Part shown: in pieces, positions 32,967 through 42,196 of the stretch | How positions within the stretch are numbered: position 1 is the stretch's first letter | Layout: each line of letters opens with the position of its first letter | Source of the DNA: Phycisphaerae bacterium | GTDB lineage: Bacteria > Planctomycetota > Phycisphaerae > UBA1845 > UTPLA1 | Direction of reading: 5' to 3' | Assembly: GCA_030432035.1 (NCBI GenBank) | Contig: JAUIHO010000002.1 | Location: forward strand, 1 to 58,560 | Length of the DNA: 58,560 bases | Program-made: the position numbers and the translations under genes | The notes under the pieces: generated by a model | Told to the model about the DNA's origin: nothing | Seen by the model: only the letters and a program-made list of their open reading frames with translations | Database searches by the model: none

Positions 32967-34454
32967 ATGAACAATATCGGAATCACGACCCCCGCCACGC
33001 TCTATAAACCGTCATTGATGCTGCTGACCGATCTGTATCAGCTAACCATGGCATACGGCTATTGGAAGTGCGGGATGGCCGATCACGAAGCCGTCTTCAG
33101 CATGTCGTTTCGACAAAACCCGTTCGATGGTGGATACGGCATCAGTTGCGGCCTTGGTTATCTGACGGGCTACCTCAATGAGTTCCACTTCGATGAGGAA
33201 GACCTTTCGTATCTGGCGTCATTGCGCGGGAATGATGATAGGCCACTGTTCGACGACGGCTTCCTGCAATATTTGCGCGAGCTGCGGCTGACGTGCGACG
33301 TAGACGCCATTCCCGAAGGGACGGTCGTGTTTCCGCACGAACCGTTGGTACAGGTGACCGGGCCGATCATTCAGGCGCAAATCCTCGAAACGCCCATCCT
33401 CAACATCATCAATTATCAAACGCTGGTGGCGACCAAAGCGGCACGGGTATGTGGGGCGGCGCGCGGCGAGCCGGTGATGGAGTTCGGGCTCCGGCGCGCG
33501 CAAGGTATCGATGGCGCCTTGGCCGCCAGCCGCGCGGCCTATATCGGTGGCTGTGCTGGTACGTCGAACGTATTGGCGGGTCGACTCTTTGGTATTCCGG
33601 TCAAAGGCACTCACGCACATAGTTGGGTGATGAGTTTCACGGAAGAGTTGGAGGCCTTCGAAGCTTACGCCCATGCTATGCCCAACAACTGCGTGTTGCT
33701 GGTCGATACCTATGACTCGCTCGACGGGGTGCGCAAGGCGGTGCAGGTTGGCAAACATCTGCGCGAACGCGGTTACCAGATGGCGGGCGTGCGCTTGGAT
33801 TCTGGTGACCTTGCGTATTTGAGCATCGAAGCACGGCGCATTCTCGACGAAGGCGGGTTACCCGATGCCGTCATCGTCGCCAGTAACGATCTCGACGAAC
33901 ACATCATCGACAGCCTTAAACAGCAAGACGCCAAGATCGGCGTGTGGGGCGTCGGTACCAAGCTTATCACGGGCTACGACCAACCGGCCCTCGGTGGCGT
34001 GTACAAAATGACAGCGGTGCGCGCACCGGGCGAAGATTGGCGTTATACGCTGAAGCTTTCCGAGCAGTCGATCAAGATTTCCAACCCCGGCATTTTGCAA
34101 GTGCGGCGCTACCATCGCGACGGACTATTCCTTGCCGACGCGATTTACGATGCAGCGACCGACATCGACGACGGCTGCACGATCATCGACCCGCTCGATA
34201 TGACGCGCCGCAAACACATGTCGGGCGATGTCGCACATACCGACTTGTTAGTGCCCGTGTTTCGAGAGGGAAAACAAGTCTTCGAAGTGCACGCCCTCGA
34301 AAACTCGCGCGGTTGGGTGCACAAACAACTCGATGCATTGCACCCGACGATCAAGCGTCTCACCAATCCGCACCAATACCCCGTTGGCCTCGAACAATCG
34401 CTGTTTGAGTTGAAGACCGACCTGATTCTAAAGCTGCGCGAGAAGGCAAAATGA
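32967..34454 (+). CDS. pncB: Nicotinate phosphoribosyltransferase
   Basis: The 495-residue enzyme begins the conserved part with '[18 protein letters not shown]' and has '[19 protein letters not shown]', '[11 protein letters not shown]', '[11 protein letters not shown]' (H216/H218 region) and '[13 protein letters not shown]', the landmarks of PncB. It joins nicotinate and phosphoribosyl pyrophosphate, using ATP, to make nicotinate mononucleotide for NAD. Its length is that of the longer bacterial form. The stop overlaps the ATG of the NUDIX gene (ATGA), and pncA follows: together they convert nicotinamide to nicotinate mononucleotide. Confidence 0.95.
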   Translation: MNNIGITTPATLYKPSLMLLTDLYQLTMAYGYWKCGMADHEAVFSMSFRQNPFDGGYGISCGLGYLTGYLNEFHFDEEDLSYLASLRGNDDRPLFDDGFLQYLRELRLTCDVDAIPEGTVVFPHEPLVQVTGPIIQAQILETPILNIINYQTLVATKAARVCGAARGEPVMEFGLRRAQGIDGALAASRAAYIGGCAGTSNVLAGRLFGIPVKGTHAHSWVMSFTEELEAFEAYAHAMPNNCVLLVDTYDSLDGVRKAVQVGKHLRERGYQMAGVRLDSGDLAYLSIEARRILDEGGLPDAVIVASNDLDEHIIDSLKQQDAKIGVWGVGTKLITGYDQPALGGVYKMTAVRAPGEDWRYTLKLSEQSIKISNPGILQVRRYHRDGLFLADAIYDAATDIDDGCTIIDPLDMTRRKHMSGDVAHTDLLVPVFREGKQVFEVHALENSRGWVHKQLDALHPTIKRLTNPHQYPVGLEQSLFELKTDLILKLREKAK

Positions 34455-35140
34455 GTTTCACGTACGATTATCCCCGACCGGCCGTGACGGTCGATTGCGT
34501 CGTCTTCGGATTGCAGGATCAGCGGCTGCGCGTGTTGCTGATTCGGCGTGCACGTCCGCCGTTTGAAGGGCAGTGGGCATTGCCCGGCGGCTTCGTCGAT
34601 ATGGATGAAGATTTGGAAGTCTCGGCGCGGCGCGAATTGCAGGAAGAAACGGGCCTGCGCGATATCTTCCTCGAGCAGCTTTATACCTTTGGCACGCCCG
34701 GTCGCGACCCGCGCGGCCGCACGATCTCCGTTGCTTACTATGCGCTCGTCAACACGGCGGACCATCCACCCCGCGCGGATGACGACGCGGCCGAGGCCGA
34801 ATGGGTGGATGTCGATCGGGCACACAAACTCGCATTCGATCACGATGAGATCTTAGCAACCGCCTTGGCGCGTTTGCGCGGCAAGGTGCGCTATCAACCG
34901 ATCGGGTTTGAGTTGTTACCGCGCAAGTTCACGCTGTCACAGTTGCAACGGTTGTACGAAGTGATACTCGAACGCAAGCTCGATAAGCGCAACTTTCGGC
35001 GACGCATTTTATCGATGGATTTGTTGGTCGAACTCGATGAAAAGCAGCAGGATGTTTCCCACCGCGCCGCCCGGTTGTATCGCTTCGACAAACGCAAGTA
35101 TCGGCGTTTAGAAGAAAGCGGGTTTGTGTTTGAGTTGTAA
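34451..35140 (+). CDS. NUDIX hydrolase with C-terminal winged-helix domain (NrtR-like)
   Basis: The 229-residue protein has a NUDIX box from G47 to L69 ('[18 protein letters not shown]' then 'QEETGL') with the catalytic Glu residues intact. A winged-helix-like domain follows at about 150-225 ('[35 protein letters not shown]'). This layout is that of NrtR, the ADP-ribose-sensing repressor of NAD genes, and of related ADP-ribose pyrophosphatases. In true NrtR repressors the NUDIX box is often damaged; here it is complete, so it may cleave ADP-ribose, repress the operon, or both. It lies between pncB and pncA, overlapping pncB by 4 bases. Confidence 0.85.
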   Translation: MSFTYDYPRPAVTVDCVVFGLQDQRLRVLLIRRARPPFEGQWALPGGFVDMDEDLEVSARRELQEETGLRDIFLEQLYTFGTPGRDPRGRTISVAYYALVNTADHPPRADDDAAEAEWVDVDRAHKLAFDHDEILATALARLRGKVRYQPIGFELLPRKFTLSQLQRLYEVILERKLDKRNFRRRILSMDLLVELDEKQQDVSHRAARLYRFDKRKYRRLEESGFVFEL

Positions 35141-35198
35141 TCGGAACCACCAACAACGCATCCGTATTGAATCCCAACGAATTCATCAGTGATAAAAA

Positions 35199-35837
35199 AT
35201 GTACAACTCCACCAACGCACTCATCCTCGTGGACATCCAAAACGACTTTCTCCCCGGTGGGGCGCTGGCGGTTCCGCATGGCGACGAGGTCATCCCCGTT
35301 GCCAACCAATTGATGCCGCACTTTGAACTTGTCGTCGCCACGCAGGATTGGCACCCGCGCGATCATGCGAGCTTTGCCGACAACCATCCGGGTCAACAAA
35401 TCGGCAGCGTGATTTCTGTGGAGGGTCTCGATCAGATCATGTGGCCCGTGCACTGCGTACAAAACACGCGCGGTGCCGAATTCGCGGACGATCTAAACGT
35501 CGACCGAGTTTCCTACATTTTCAAGAAGGGCACCGACCCGCGCTACGACAGTTACAGCGGCTTCTTCGACAACGGTCATCATACGGCGACGGGGTTGGGC
35601 GATTTTGTCAAACAGCGGCACGTGCAACGCGTGTTCGTGCTAGGCCTTGCCACCGACTACTGCGTGAAGTTCACCGTCCTCGACGCATTGCAACTTGGTT
35701 TTGAGACGGTGTTTATCGACGACGGTTGTCGCGGCGTAAACCTAAATGACGGCGATGTTGCGAACGCAATTGAAACGATGCGTCAACAAGGTGCGGACGT
35801 GCGGCAATCGGCACAGGTTTTGCAGGAAACAAAGTAA
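35199..35837 (+). CDS. pncA: Nicotinamidase
   Basis: The 212-residue enzyme has the catalytic triad of nicotinamidases: D12 in 'LILVDIQNDFLPGG', K110 in 'FKKGTD' and C155 in 'ATDYCVKF'. The metal ligands are D50, H52 and H56 in 'TQDWHPRDH'. It hydrolyses nicotinamide to nicotinate and ammonia, feeding the PncB enzyme encoded 750 bases upstream. The gap to the NUDIX gene is 58 bases with no terminator, so the three genes are probably one operon. Confidence 0.95.
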   Translation: MYNSTNALILVDIQNDFLPGGALAVPHGDEVIPVANQLMPHFELVVATQDWHPRDHASFADNHPGQQIGSVISVEGLDQIMWPVHCVQNTRGAEFADDLNVDRVSYIFKKGTDPRYDSYSGFFDNGHHTATGLGDFVKQRHVQRVFVLGLATDYCVKFTVLDALQLGFETVFIDDGCRGVNLNDGDVANAIETMRQQGADVRQSAQVLQETK

Positions 35838-35930
35838 GCGCGCTGTCGTGCGACCTTACCGTGCCGTTGATGACGCTTGGTCCAGCGGCCACGTGTTTAG
35901 CTGTGCCGAATTGTCAGCCCAGTCATGTCA

Positions 35931-35953
35931 GCGTCTGTCGCGTTGACAGACGC
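35931..35953 (+). promoter_or_regulatory. Hairpin in the leader of the membrane zinc peptidase gene
   Basis: GCGTCTGTC-gcgtt-GACAGACGC is a perfect 9-base-pair hairpin without a T tract. A second hairpin, CCCGA-aaaa-TCGGG, follows within 10 bases. They lie about 120-140 bases before the ATG at 36074. They may be a weak terminator for pncA or a structured leader. No known riboswitch was recognised. Confidence 0.45.
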
Positions 35954-36073
35954 CAAGGCCCGAAAAATCGGGTACGGCCACCGAGTAGAAAGATGGCTAG
36001 AATTTCAACCGACCGAACGGAATTCAACGACGTATAAACCGTCGTGGAAATAAGCTAACGGAGGATTCGACAA

Positions 36074-36772
36074 ATGTTGGGTTTCTTTTACTTCGACCCG
36101 CTCTACTTCCTGTTTCTGATCCCCGGCATGTTGCTGGCGGGCTGGGCGCAGATGCGCGTCCGCTCCGCGTACGACCGGGGCAAAAGGCAGATGGCCAGTT
36201 CAGGTCTTACCGGTGCGCAAACGGCCCAGCGAATACTCGACATGCAGGGGATTCATAACGTGCGCGTTGCCCGCGAGCCGAATTTTCTCGGAGACCACTA
36301 CGATCCGCGGCACAAAGTCCTAAAGCTAAGCCCCGATGTGTACGACGGTCGTACCATTTCGGCGGTCGGGATTGCCGCTCATGAAGTCGGCCACGCCATT
36401 CAGGATGCCCGGCGTTATAGCCCGCTCGTGATTCGCAACGGTATGGTTCCGTTGGCGTCCACTGGCAGTTCCCTGTCTGTCATTTTTATCTTCGCCGGCT
36501 TACTGATTTCGTCCTTGCAATTTCTGGCGGTCGTCGGGCTTGCGTTGTTCGCCCTCACGGTGATTTTTCAACTCGTGAACCTGCCGGTCGAATTCGACGC
36601 ATCGAAACGCGCCCGCGCGGTTCTGGTTGATGGTGGCATCATCGCGCCGCACGAGGATCCGCTGGTGGCCAAAGTCTTGAATGCTGCTGCGTTGACTTAC
36701 GTCGCCGCAACATTGGTAGCGATCTTGCAACTCGCATATTTTGCGATTCGCGTGATGGGGTCGCGCGAGTAA
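36074..36772 (+). CDS. Membrane zinc metallopeptidase, YugP family
   Basis: The 232-residue protein starts with a membrane span ('YFLFLIPGMLLAGWAQM'). It carries the zinc motif H103-E-V-G-H107 in 'IAAHEVGHAIQDA' and has further spans at about 135-175 and 205-228. The family pattern 'SGLTGAQTAQRILDMQGI' and 'GDHYDPRHKVLKLSPDVY' before the zinc site is typical of YugP (DUF preceding name 'zinc metallopeptidase'). Its natural substrates are unknown. ACGGAGG lies about 9 bases before the ATG, and an intrinsic terminator follows the stop. Confidence 0.92.
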   Translation: MLGFFYFDPLYFLFLIPGMLLAGWAQMRVRSAYDRGKRQMASSGLTGAQTAQRILDMQGIHNVRVAREPNFLGDHYDPRHKVLKLSPDVYDGRTISAVGIAAHEVGHAIQDARRYSPLVIRNGMVPLASTGSSLSVIFIFAGLLISSLQFLAVVGLALFALTVIFQLVNLPVEFDASKRARAVLVDGGIIAPHEDPLVAKVLNAAALTYVAATLVAILQLAYFAIRVMGSRE

Positions 36773-36807
36773 TTCAACTTCACGATACGAAAGATGAAGT
36801 CCATCCA

Positions 36808-36845
36808 AGCTCTCGCGATACTCGTCGCGAGGGCTTTCTTATTTA
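36808..36845 (+). terminator. Intrinsic terminator after the zinc peptidase gene
   Basis: AGCTCTCGCGA pairs with TCGCGAGGGCT (one G-T wobble) around a 6-base loop, and TTTCTTATTT follows. Confidence 0.8.
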
Positions 36846-36966
36846 GAACCTATCCCAAAACCTAAACTGTGGTACCGGCGTCTCGCCGGTTTCTTCCAAT
36901 TGCTTAATGTTGTAGGCAACTCGAGACAGGCGAGACGCCTGTCCCACATGTTTTGGGATAGCTTCT
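36845..36966. repeat. Small inverted-repeat element enclosing two mirror hairpins
   Basis: The outer arms CTATCCCAAAAC (36850-36861) and GTTTTGGGATAG (36950-36961) are perfect 12-base inverted repeats, nearly extending by AGAA/TTCT outside. Inside are two hairpins, ACCGGCG-tct-CGCCGGT at 36874-36890 and ACAGGCG-aga-CGCCTGT at 36926-36942, whose cores are inverted copies of each other. 'GGCGTCTCGCC' repeats are frequent in planctomycete intergenic DNA. The layout is like that of a miniature mobile element. Confidence 0.75.
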
Positions 36967-36982
36967 AGTGTTACCCGCCGGC

Positions 36983-38572
36983 CTAAGACTCAACGGGATC
37001 AAACGTCGTGCCCGCTCCCTCATCATCCAACACATCGTCGATTAAATTACCGTCATCAACAATTTCAATTTCATCGCCGACCATCACTAACTGTTGATGT
37101 TTCACATTCATGGGGTGCGGTATCGGCGGCAGGCCGGCTACTTGGCGGGCGCTGTTTTCAGTCGCTAACGCAGCGGGGAACGCCGAATTCACCGAGTAAA
37201 ACGTCGTGCCATCGGCGAGGCCGACTTCGACCAGTTCGTTCGGGCCGAGCGCCGCGTTCGTATCGGGGTCGGGCCAGGCGACGATCAACCAGCGCGTTGG
37301 TGCGGTTTGATTGGGCGGCTGCGTGCTCGGGTAAAAGACGAAGTCGCCCAACCGATAGGCCAATATATCTTTGGGGAGCGCATTGAGATACGCCTGAAAC
37401 TTCTGCGTGCGCTGCGGTTCCAGAAGGTCATCCGTCGCGCTGGTATCAAAGTTGCCGACGACCAAATCGTAATAAGCCGTTGCCGAGTTGGTCTGGATTA
37501 GCTCGCCCAAAAAGACCGTGTTGTCCATTACCAGCTCGACGACGTGCTGCGGATAGCGCTTGTTTCGATTGGCCCAATTCACGTAGTTCGTTGTCAGCGT
37601 TTCGGTATCAGGATTGAACGTGCCGAACGCGCCCGGCGCGGCGATCGTCGCCAGCGTGGTCGAGAATATCCAAATGATAAATCCAACCCCGAGACCAAGC
37701 GCCGCGATCGGCATCGGCAAAACGGCCAGCACGGCGCGACCCACGCTAATGCGTTGCGTCGCCTTCAACGCCTTGATCGTGCAAACCATCGTCCACGGTC
37801 CGCCGACCAACCAGCCCAAGCACGGCACCAGGCTCATCACGTTCGCGCCGGATGCATAATAAAACGCACGCTTGGTTGCGAATGCAGGTTGGTAGGGTTT
37901 GCCCGTTAACTTCAGTATGCCATGCGCGCTCAAAGCCCACAGCCACAACACCAACAGCCCAAACGGCAGCGCGATCAGCGCACCCAAGGTTTGGCTCGTC
38001 ACGATACTAAGAAAAAATGGCATGCCCATGGTAGGGCCTGCACCGGGAGCGCCCGGCCCCGTCGCTGTAACCGCCGTAATGAACCCCAAAAAGATCGCTT
38101 GCAGCATCGACTGCGCAACGATCGACAGAATCGCGACCAGCAAAATCGAATACGCCGCGAAGCGCAGCGCATCGCGCGTATCACCGCGCTGTGGGCGCCC
38201 CAATCCAATTTCGCTCGGTCGCATCACGGCTATGCCGAGCGTCTTTCGAAACGCTTTAAACCAACCCAATTCGGAACGCTGCGTCCACGGAATCTTGTGT
38301 GGCTCCGTGTCTTCGGCCTCGTACCCTTCCGCCGGCCGCATGACGGTCTCATCCATATGGATGTGCACGCCACACTTGGCACAATCGAACTCGATGGGGT
38401 AAAGATGGCCGTCGGCGGTCGTGCCGTAGTAATCCTGATCGCAATGCGGACAGCAGAACGCGACCTTGCCTGGCGCGAATTGCATGTCGGTCGGCTTAAA
38501 GCCAGTACCGCACTCGGGGCAGGTGCGCGAACGCAGATTGCTGAGACTGTAGCCACACGTGAGACAACGCAT
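36983..38572 (-). CDS. Yip1-like membrane protein with two zinc ribbons
   Basis: The 529-residue protein opens with a zinc ribbon (C3-x2-C6 and C18-x2-C21 in 'RTCPECG'). A second pair follows, 'FCCPHCDQDYYG' and 'FDCAKCGVHIHMD' (about 38-75). About five membrane spans lie between residues 140 and 310, in the pattern of the Yip1 family ('GLLVLWLWALSAHGILKLTGK'). The last 200 residues are soluble, of DUF-type, with 'RYPQHVVELV' and an acidic end. 'CxxCGYSL...CPECG' N-termini are very common in Phycisphaerae. The function is unknown. Confidence 0.8.
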   Translation of the reverse strand: MRCLTCGYSLSNLRSRTCPECGTGFKPTDMQFAPGKVAFCCPHCDQDYYGTTADGHLYPIEFDCAKCGVHIHMDETVMRPAEGYEAEDTEPHKIPWTQRSELGWFKAFRKTLGIAVMRPSEIGLGRPQRGDTRDALRFAAYSILLVAILSIVAQSMLQAIFLGFITAVTATGPGAPGAGPTMGMPFFLSIVTSQTLGALIALPFGLLVLWLWALSAHGILKLTGKPYQPAFATKRAFYYASGANVMSLVPCLGWLVGGPWTMVCTIKALKATQRISVGRAVLAVLPMPIAALGLGVGFIIWIFSTTLATIAAPGAFGTFNPDTETLTTNYVNWANRNKRYPQHVVELVMDNTVFLGELIQTNSATAYYDLVVGNFDTSATDDLLEPQRTQKFQAYLNALPKDILAYRLGDFVFYPSTQPPNQTAPTRWLIVAWPDPDTNAALGPNELVEVGLADGTTFYSVNSAFPAALATENSARQVAGLPPIPHPMNVKHQQLVMVGDEIEIVDDGNLIDDVLDDEGAGTTFDPVES

Positions 38573-38632
38573 AGCTACGTATGTTACGTGATGAGACCAA
38601 TTGGGCCTATACCAAGCGCGTGGGGTCGTCCG

Positions 38633-38663
38633 CGGGTGCCCCTGCCCCTCTGGGGCTGGGGAA
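38633..38663. repeat. GGGTGCCCC hairpin repeat
   Basis: GGGTGCCCCTGCCCC-tct-GGGGCTGGGG forms a hairpin. It lies just upstream of the Yip1-like gene and just past the end of the next gene on the minus strand. It is nearly identical to the copy at 22132-22163. Confidence 0.85.
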
Positions 38664-38690
38664 CTACCAACCGTCGGTTATGCTTTCAAC

Positions 38691-39371
38691 CTACGGTGCC
38701 GTTCCCACTTCCACTTCCGTCGATAGCGTCGCAGATAGCGAGCCGCCCGCAAACCCGTTCACATCGTTCGTTTCGCGCTCACGAATCACTTCGATCCGCA
38801 CGTTTGCACCTTGCCCGAAACCGGCCTGCGCGATTTGAGAATCCGTAATGCTCACCATGCCCGTGTCGGTGACCGGCCCGATGTTGAGCACCAACGATTC
38901 GCCCAATAGCGACTGCCGCACGACCACGCGCACCGTCAGATCGGCTTCGACGTTGTTCCACGTCACATCAAACCCGCTTAGCGATACCGCCGTGCCGACG
39001 GTCGGCGATGTGATTTCAAACGCGCTGGGCTCGTTGATCGTCGTCGTTTCAACGCCGCGCGTCGGTTCCACGACGCGCAAGATATACGCGCTGGCTGCTG
39101 GTACGCTTGCCGTGAACAAGCTGCCCGCACGGCTCAATTCGACACCGTTGAGTTGGATCGACTGTTCGTCGGTCAGTTCGACGTTGGCAAAACCAGCGAT
39201 GATCGATCCGCTGAGGATCGCGTTGGCGTCGGTATCCTCGCGCTCGATCGACAGCGTGGCGATAGCGTCATCCAGCGGCTTACCGGTGTTCACATTGACG
39301 TTTACGTTGCACTGTGCAGCCGTGCAAACAAATAGGGCGGTCGTTAGTAGGGCGATCTTCTTCATCAGCAT
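38691..39371 (-). CDS. Exported protein, beta-rich, unknown function
   Basis: The 226-residue product has a signal peptide ('MKKIALLTTALFVCTAAQC'); the Cys before 'NVNVNVNTGKP' could be a lipid site, but the lipobox is poor (A-A-Q-C). The rest is beta-strand-rich and contains 'GTAVSLSGFDVTWNNVEADLTVRVVVRQ', a fibronectin/Ig-like pattern. AAGGAG lies 7 bases before the ATG at 39371; a GTG three bases upstream and an ATG two codons later are alternatives. No family was recognised. Confidence 0.65.
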   Translation of the reverse strand: MLMKKIALLTTALFVCTAAQCNVNVNVNTGKPLDDAIATLSIEREDTDANAILSGSIIAGFANVELTDEQSIQLNGVELSRAGSLFTASVPAASAYILRVVEPTRGVETTTINEPSAFEITSPTVGTAVSLSGFDVTWNNVEADLTVRVVVRQSLLGESLVLNIGPVTDTGMVSITDSQIAQAGFGQGANVRIEVIRERETNDVNGFAGGSLSATLSTEVEVGTAP

Positions 39372-39460
39372 CACGCGACTCCTTCAATCATGGGCGCGAG
39401 AGAAAGTGTTCGTTTCAATAGCATTGTACCGTGGCACAAGTTTGCAACCGGTGAAACTCA

Positions 39461-39494
39461 GGTGCCCCATCCTTTCCGCTAGGAAAGGATAGGG
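39461..39494. repeat. Divergent copy of the GGTGCCCC hairpin repeat
   Basis: GGTGCCCCATCCTTTCC is followed, after a short loop, by GGAAAGGATAGGG. Just before it lies a short element containing ACCGTGGCAC and AACCGGTG that resembles the ACCGGTT/AACCGGT palindrome at 52180-52196. Confidence 0.6.
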
Positions 39495-39516
39495 AATCAT
39501 CACCGAATTTAATCCA

Positions 39517-40392
39517 TCAATTAATCGTCACAGAGAACTCGCGCGACGCCGTCGTCGGTGGGCTGTCGCTATCCGTCACTTCAATCGTGAAGTTAAACGT
39601 CCCCGCAACCGACGGCGTTCCGCTGATCACGCCGGTGCGCCGATTGTTCGGCAGCGACAAACCATTGGGCAACACGCCCTCAACAATCGAGAACGAGTAC
39701 GGCTGCAACCCATCTTCGGCAACCACTTCCGCCGAATACGGAATGCCCGTGATCCCGTTGGGGAGATCGTTGGTCGTAATGCTGACGGCCAACGGCTTCA
39801 CTTCAAAAAACAAATCGCGCGTAACCGTTTGCATCGGCGCGCCGCTATCGGAAACCGTCGCGCGAATCACGCGACCGTCATCGGGTTGCGTGGGCGTGCC
39901 GGAAAACATGCCGGTGTCGTTGTTAAAACCGATACCACCGGGCAGGCCGATCACTTGAAACGTGTACGGCGCAACGCCGCCCGTTGCGGTCAACATTTCG
40001 TCGTATTCTTCCGCCTGTCGCGCCGCCGGCAACGATCCGGCCAATTGCAATTCGGGAATAATCGTTAGCGCGAAATCGCGCGTGCCGACGCGCACGGTAA
40101 AGCCGCCTTGTCGCGCTTCGATCGTGAAGGCGAACGAGCCCGTTTCAATCGGCGTGCCCGTTAGCATGCCCGTGCTGCTGCTCAGTTGCAGCCCGGTCGG
40201 AAGGCGACCCGCGATGAGCGTAAAGTTTGCTCCGCCGTCGGCATCGCTCATGAGCGATGTGCTATAAGCGGCGGCTTCGATACCGTTAGGCAGCGTGGTC
40301 GGCAAAATCAACAGCGGCGGCCCTTCGCAAGCGGCAGCAACGCATGCCATCAATGCCGCGCAGATCGCGGACCATCTCTGACGAACAGTCAT
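39517..40392 (-). CDS. Lipoprotein with three He_PIG (Ig-like) domains
   Basis: The 291-residue product has a lipoprotein signal ('ALMACVAAACEGPP'). Three consecutive domains of about 85 residues follow, each carrying the He_PIG pattern: 'GRLPTGLQLSSSTGMLTGTPIETGSFAFTIEA', 'GLPGGIGFNNDTGMFSGTPTQPDD' and 'VLPNGLSLPNNRRTGVISGTPSVAGTFNFTIEV'. Such domains are extracellular spacers or adhesion modules. The protein has no catalytic part. GGAGA lies 7 bases before the ATG. It may be co-transcribed with the exported protein gene 145 bases downstream. Confidence 0.87.
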   Translation of the reverse strand: MTVRQRWSAICAALMACVAAACEGPPLLILPTTLPNGIEAAAYSTSLMSDADGGANFTLIAGRLPTGLQLSSSTGMLTGTPIETGSFAFTIEARQGGFTVRVGTRDFALTIIPELQLAGSLPAARQAEEYDEMLTATGGVAPYTFQVIGLPGGIGFNNDTGMFSGTPTQPDDGRVIRATVSDSGAPMQTVTRDLFFEVKPLAVSITTNDLPNGITGIPYSAEVVAEDGLQPYSFSIVEGVLPNGLSLPNNRRTGVISGTPSVAGTFNFTIEVTDSDSPPTTASREFSVTIN

Positions 40393-40624
40393 AGGGGAAT
40401 CTCCATGCAGGCGAGGCGAACGGCGTGCCGGCTGCGGCGGGCGGGCACGGGCCGTCTGCGAATAGGTATATCGGCGCGGGTCGCGGGCGTCAATGAACAG
40501 GCACTTGTAGTGCGACCTATGCGGGTAAAATCAGATTAAACCAACGGCGCCACAGTCAAACGCCTGCAATTTTAGGTGCAAACATTTAAGATAACTTTAG
40601 GTCTCAATCCACCGGAGGTTTTTT

Positions 40625-41959
40625 ATGCGTGTTTCGATTATCGCTTTCTTAGTGACCGCCTGTTTCGCCCATGCCGATTTGCCCGGACGACCGCCGGTGT
40701 TGGATTTTAAGAAGAAGGTGGATTACGTCGGCTGGCTGAATGCGCGACACTTGTCGGGCATAGATGAAGACCAGAATGCACCCGGCTTGTACTTGCCACT
40801 CACCGAAAATGGTGAGCTTGCCTTGCCGGCGATGACACCCATAGCCGAGAAGCAATTCGATCAGCTAGGTTTCGGTGAACTTTGGAGTCCTGACGATTAT
40901 CCGGCGATGGCGGCTCATGTTGAACGATGTGCGCCTCAAATCGAATTCATGCGCAAGGCAAGCCGTCGCGCGCATATCATAGATATTGTTCCGGGGGATT
41001 TGGAGAGCCTTTACTATTACAAACGACCGTCGCTGAGTGCGATTCGAAACACCAATAAGATGCTCATCCTGAGAAGCTGGCAGCGGCAGCCGAATCAGGA
41101 GAAGGCGGTAATGGATGCGGTTCGCACGACGCTGAATGTCGCGCGACAAGTTAGCGAAAACGGATATCTAATTGACGGTCTGGTCGGCATAGCAGGTCGG
41201 GCGATGGCATACGATTCGGTCAACGCGGCAGTGAAGAGTTTTGTCTTGAAGCCATCCAGTGCGGCCAAGGCATATCGGTTTCTTATCAAGCACGACAAGG
41301 CTGAACTCGATTGGATCCTAGCAATCGATGTTGAATGGGTCATGCGATTGAGTATTTTGCAATCCATCTGTCCTAATGGGCAATATAGCGTTGACAAGTG
41401 GCATAAAACGCTGCAGGAAATTGCCAACCAGCAATATGAAAAGCAGGCTGTTGTTAGGTTTGACCCGATCGAGGCACGCGATCTGATTGACAAACATAAA
41501 TTACGCCTCCGCAATATTGTGGTTCAGCCGCTTTCTCAGACCACGTTTCTTGAACTAGATCGTTACGCAAAGAAATACCAGGCGCAGGTGCAGAATAACT
41601 CGTTTGTCAATGCCATAGCTCTCAATCTGGCCTTCGCCTATCAAGTTAACTTGTGTCATAAGGGATTCTCCCGCGGTACCCGGACCATGCTGGCCTTGTT
41701 GGCGCATCGCGATAAGCATGGTGCATGGCCGCCGCGGCTTGATGCTATTGATGCCAAGTTGGATTTGCCCGATTTGAAAGAGAATTGTATCGATCCGTTT
41801 ACCAGAGATCTGTTTATTTACAAAGTCGACGGCGACGAGATGACGCTTTATTCGGCCGCGTTGGATCAGAAAGACGATGGCGGTAAGCACGATCCGAAAT
41901 GGGCGAAGGAAAAGACCAATCACGACTATGTGTTTTGGCCGATTCAGGATGAGCGATGA
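40625..41959 (+). CDS. Exported hypothetical protein with pilin-like C-terminal segment
   Basis: The 444-residue product has a signal peptide ('MRVSIIAFLVTACFAHADLP') and a mostly helical body. The C-terminus contains 'LALLAHRDKHGAWPPRLDAID' and 'CIDPFTRDLFIYKVDGDEMTLYSAALDQKDDGG'. The last part resembles the 'DPFTGKPLxYxxxGxGFxLYSxGPDxxDDGG' ending shared by several planctomycete exported proteins and type II pseudopilins. No enzymatic motif was seen. GGAGG lies 7 bases before the ATG. Codon use is somewhat more AT-rich than in the neighbours. Confidence 0.65.
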   Translation: MRVSIIAFLVTACFAHADLPGRPPVLDFKKKVDYVGWLNARHLSGIDEDQNAPGLYLPLTENGELALPAMTPIAEKQFDQLGFGELWSPDDYPAMAAHVERCAPQIEFMRKASRRAHIIDIVPGDLESLYYYKRPSLSAIRNTNKMLILRSWQRQPNQEKAVMDAVRTTLNVARQVSENGYLIDGLVGIAGRAMAYDSVNAAVKSFVLKPSSAAKAYRFLIKHDKAELDWILAIDVEWVMRLSILQSICPNGQYSVDKWHKTLQEIANQQYEKQAVVRFDPIEARDLIDKHKLRLRNIVVQPLSQTTFLELDRYAKKYQAQVQNNSFVNAIALNLAFAYQVNLCHKGFSRGTRTMLALLAHRDKHGAWPPRLDAIDAKLDLPDLKENCIDPFTRDLFIYKVDGDEMTLYSAALDQKDDGGKHDPKWAKEKTNHDYVFWPIQDER

Positions 41960-42196
41960 GGCCGTTGATCGAATAGCGACAATTGTCGGTTTGTGGAGAG
42001 CGTGAAGCGTTTTGCGGCGCCTCGCCGCGCGATCTATTGCAAAAAATCAGAAAAATATTCCACCCCTTAATACCGCTCAAAAATCGGACATTCGCCTTTT
42101 TATTCGAAAAAACCGACCAACCTGTCCAACCGGCGTTGTGTCTTACCCGCCGCACGCAGCGGGCATGACGCTCGCTTATGAAAGGCAGGTGCAACG

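Noticed and set aside
35931-36073. Known riboswitch (c-di-GMP, guanidine, ZTP and others considered)
   Set aside because: None of the conserved core bases of these classes could be matched by eye.
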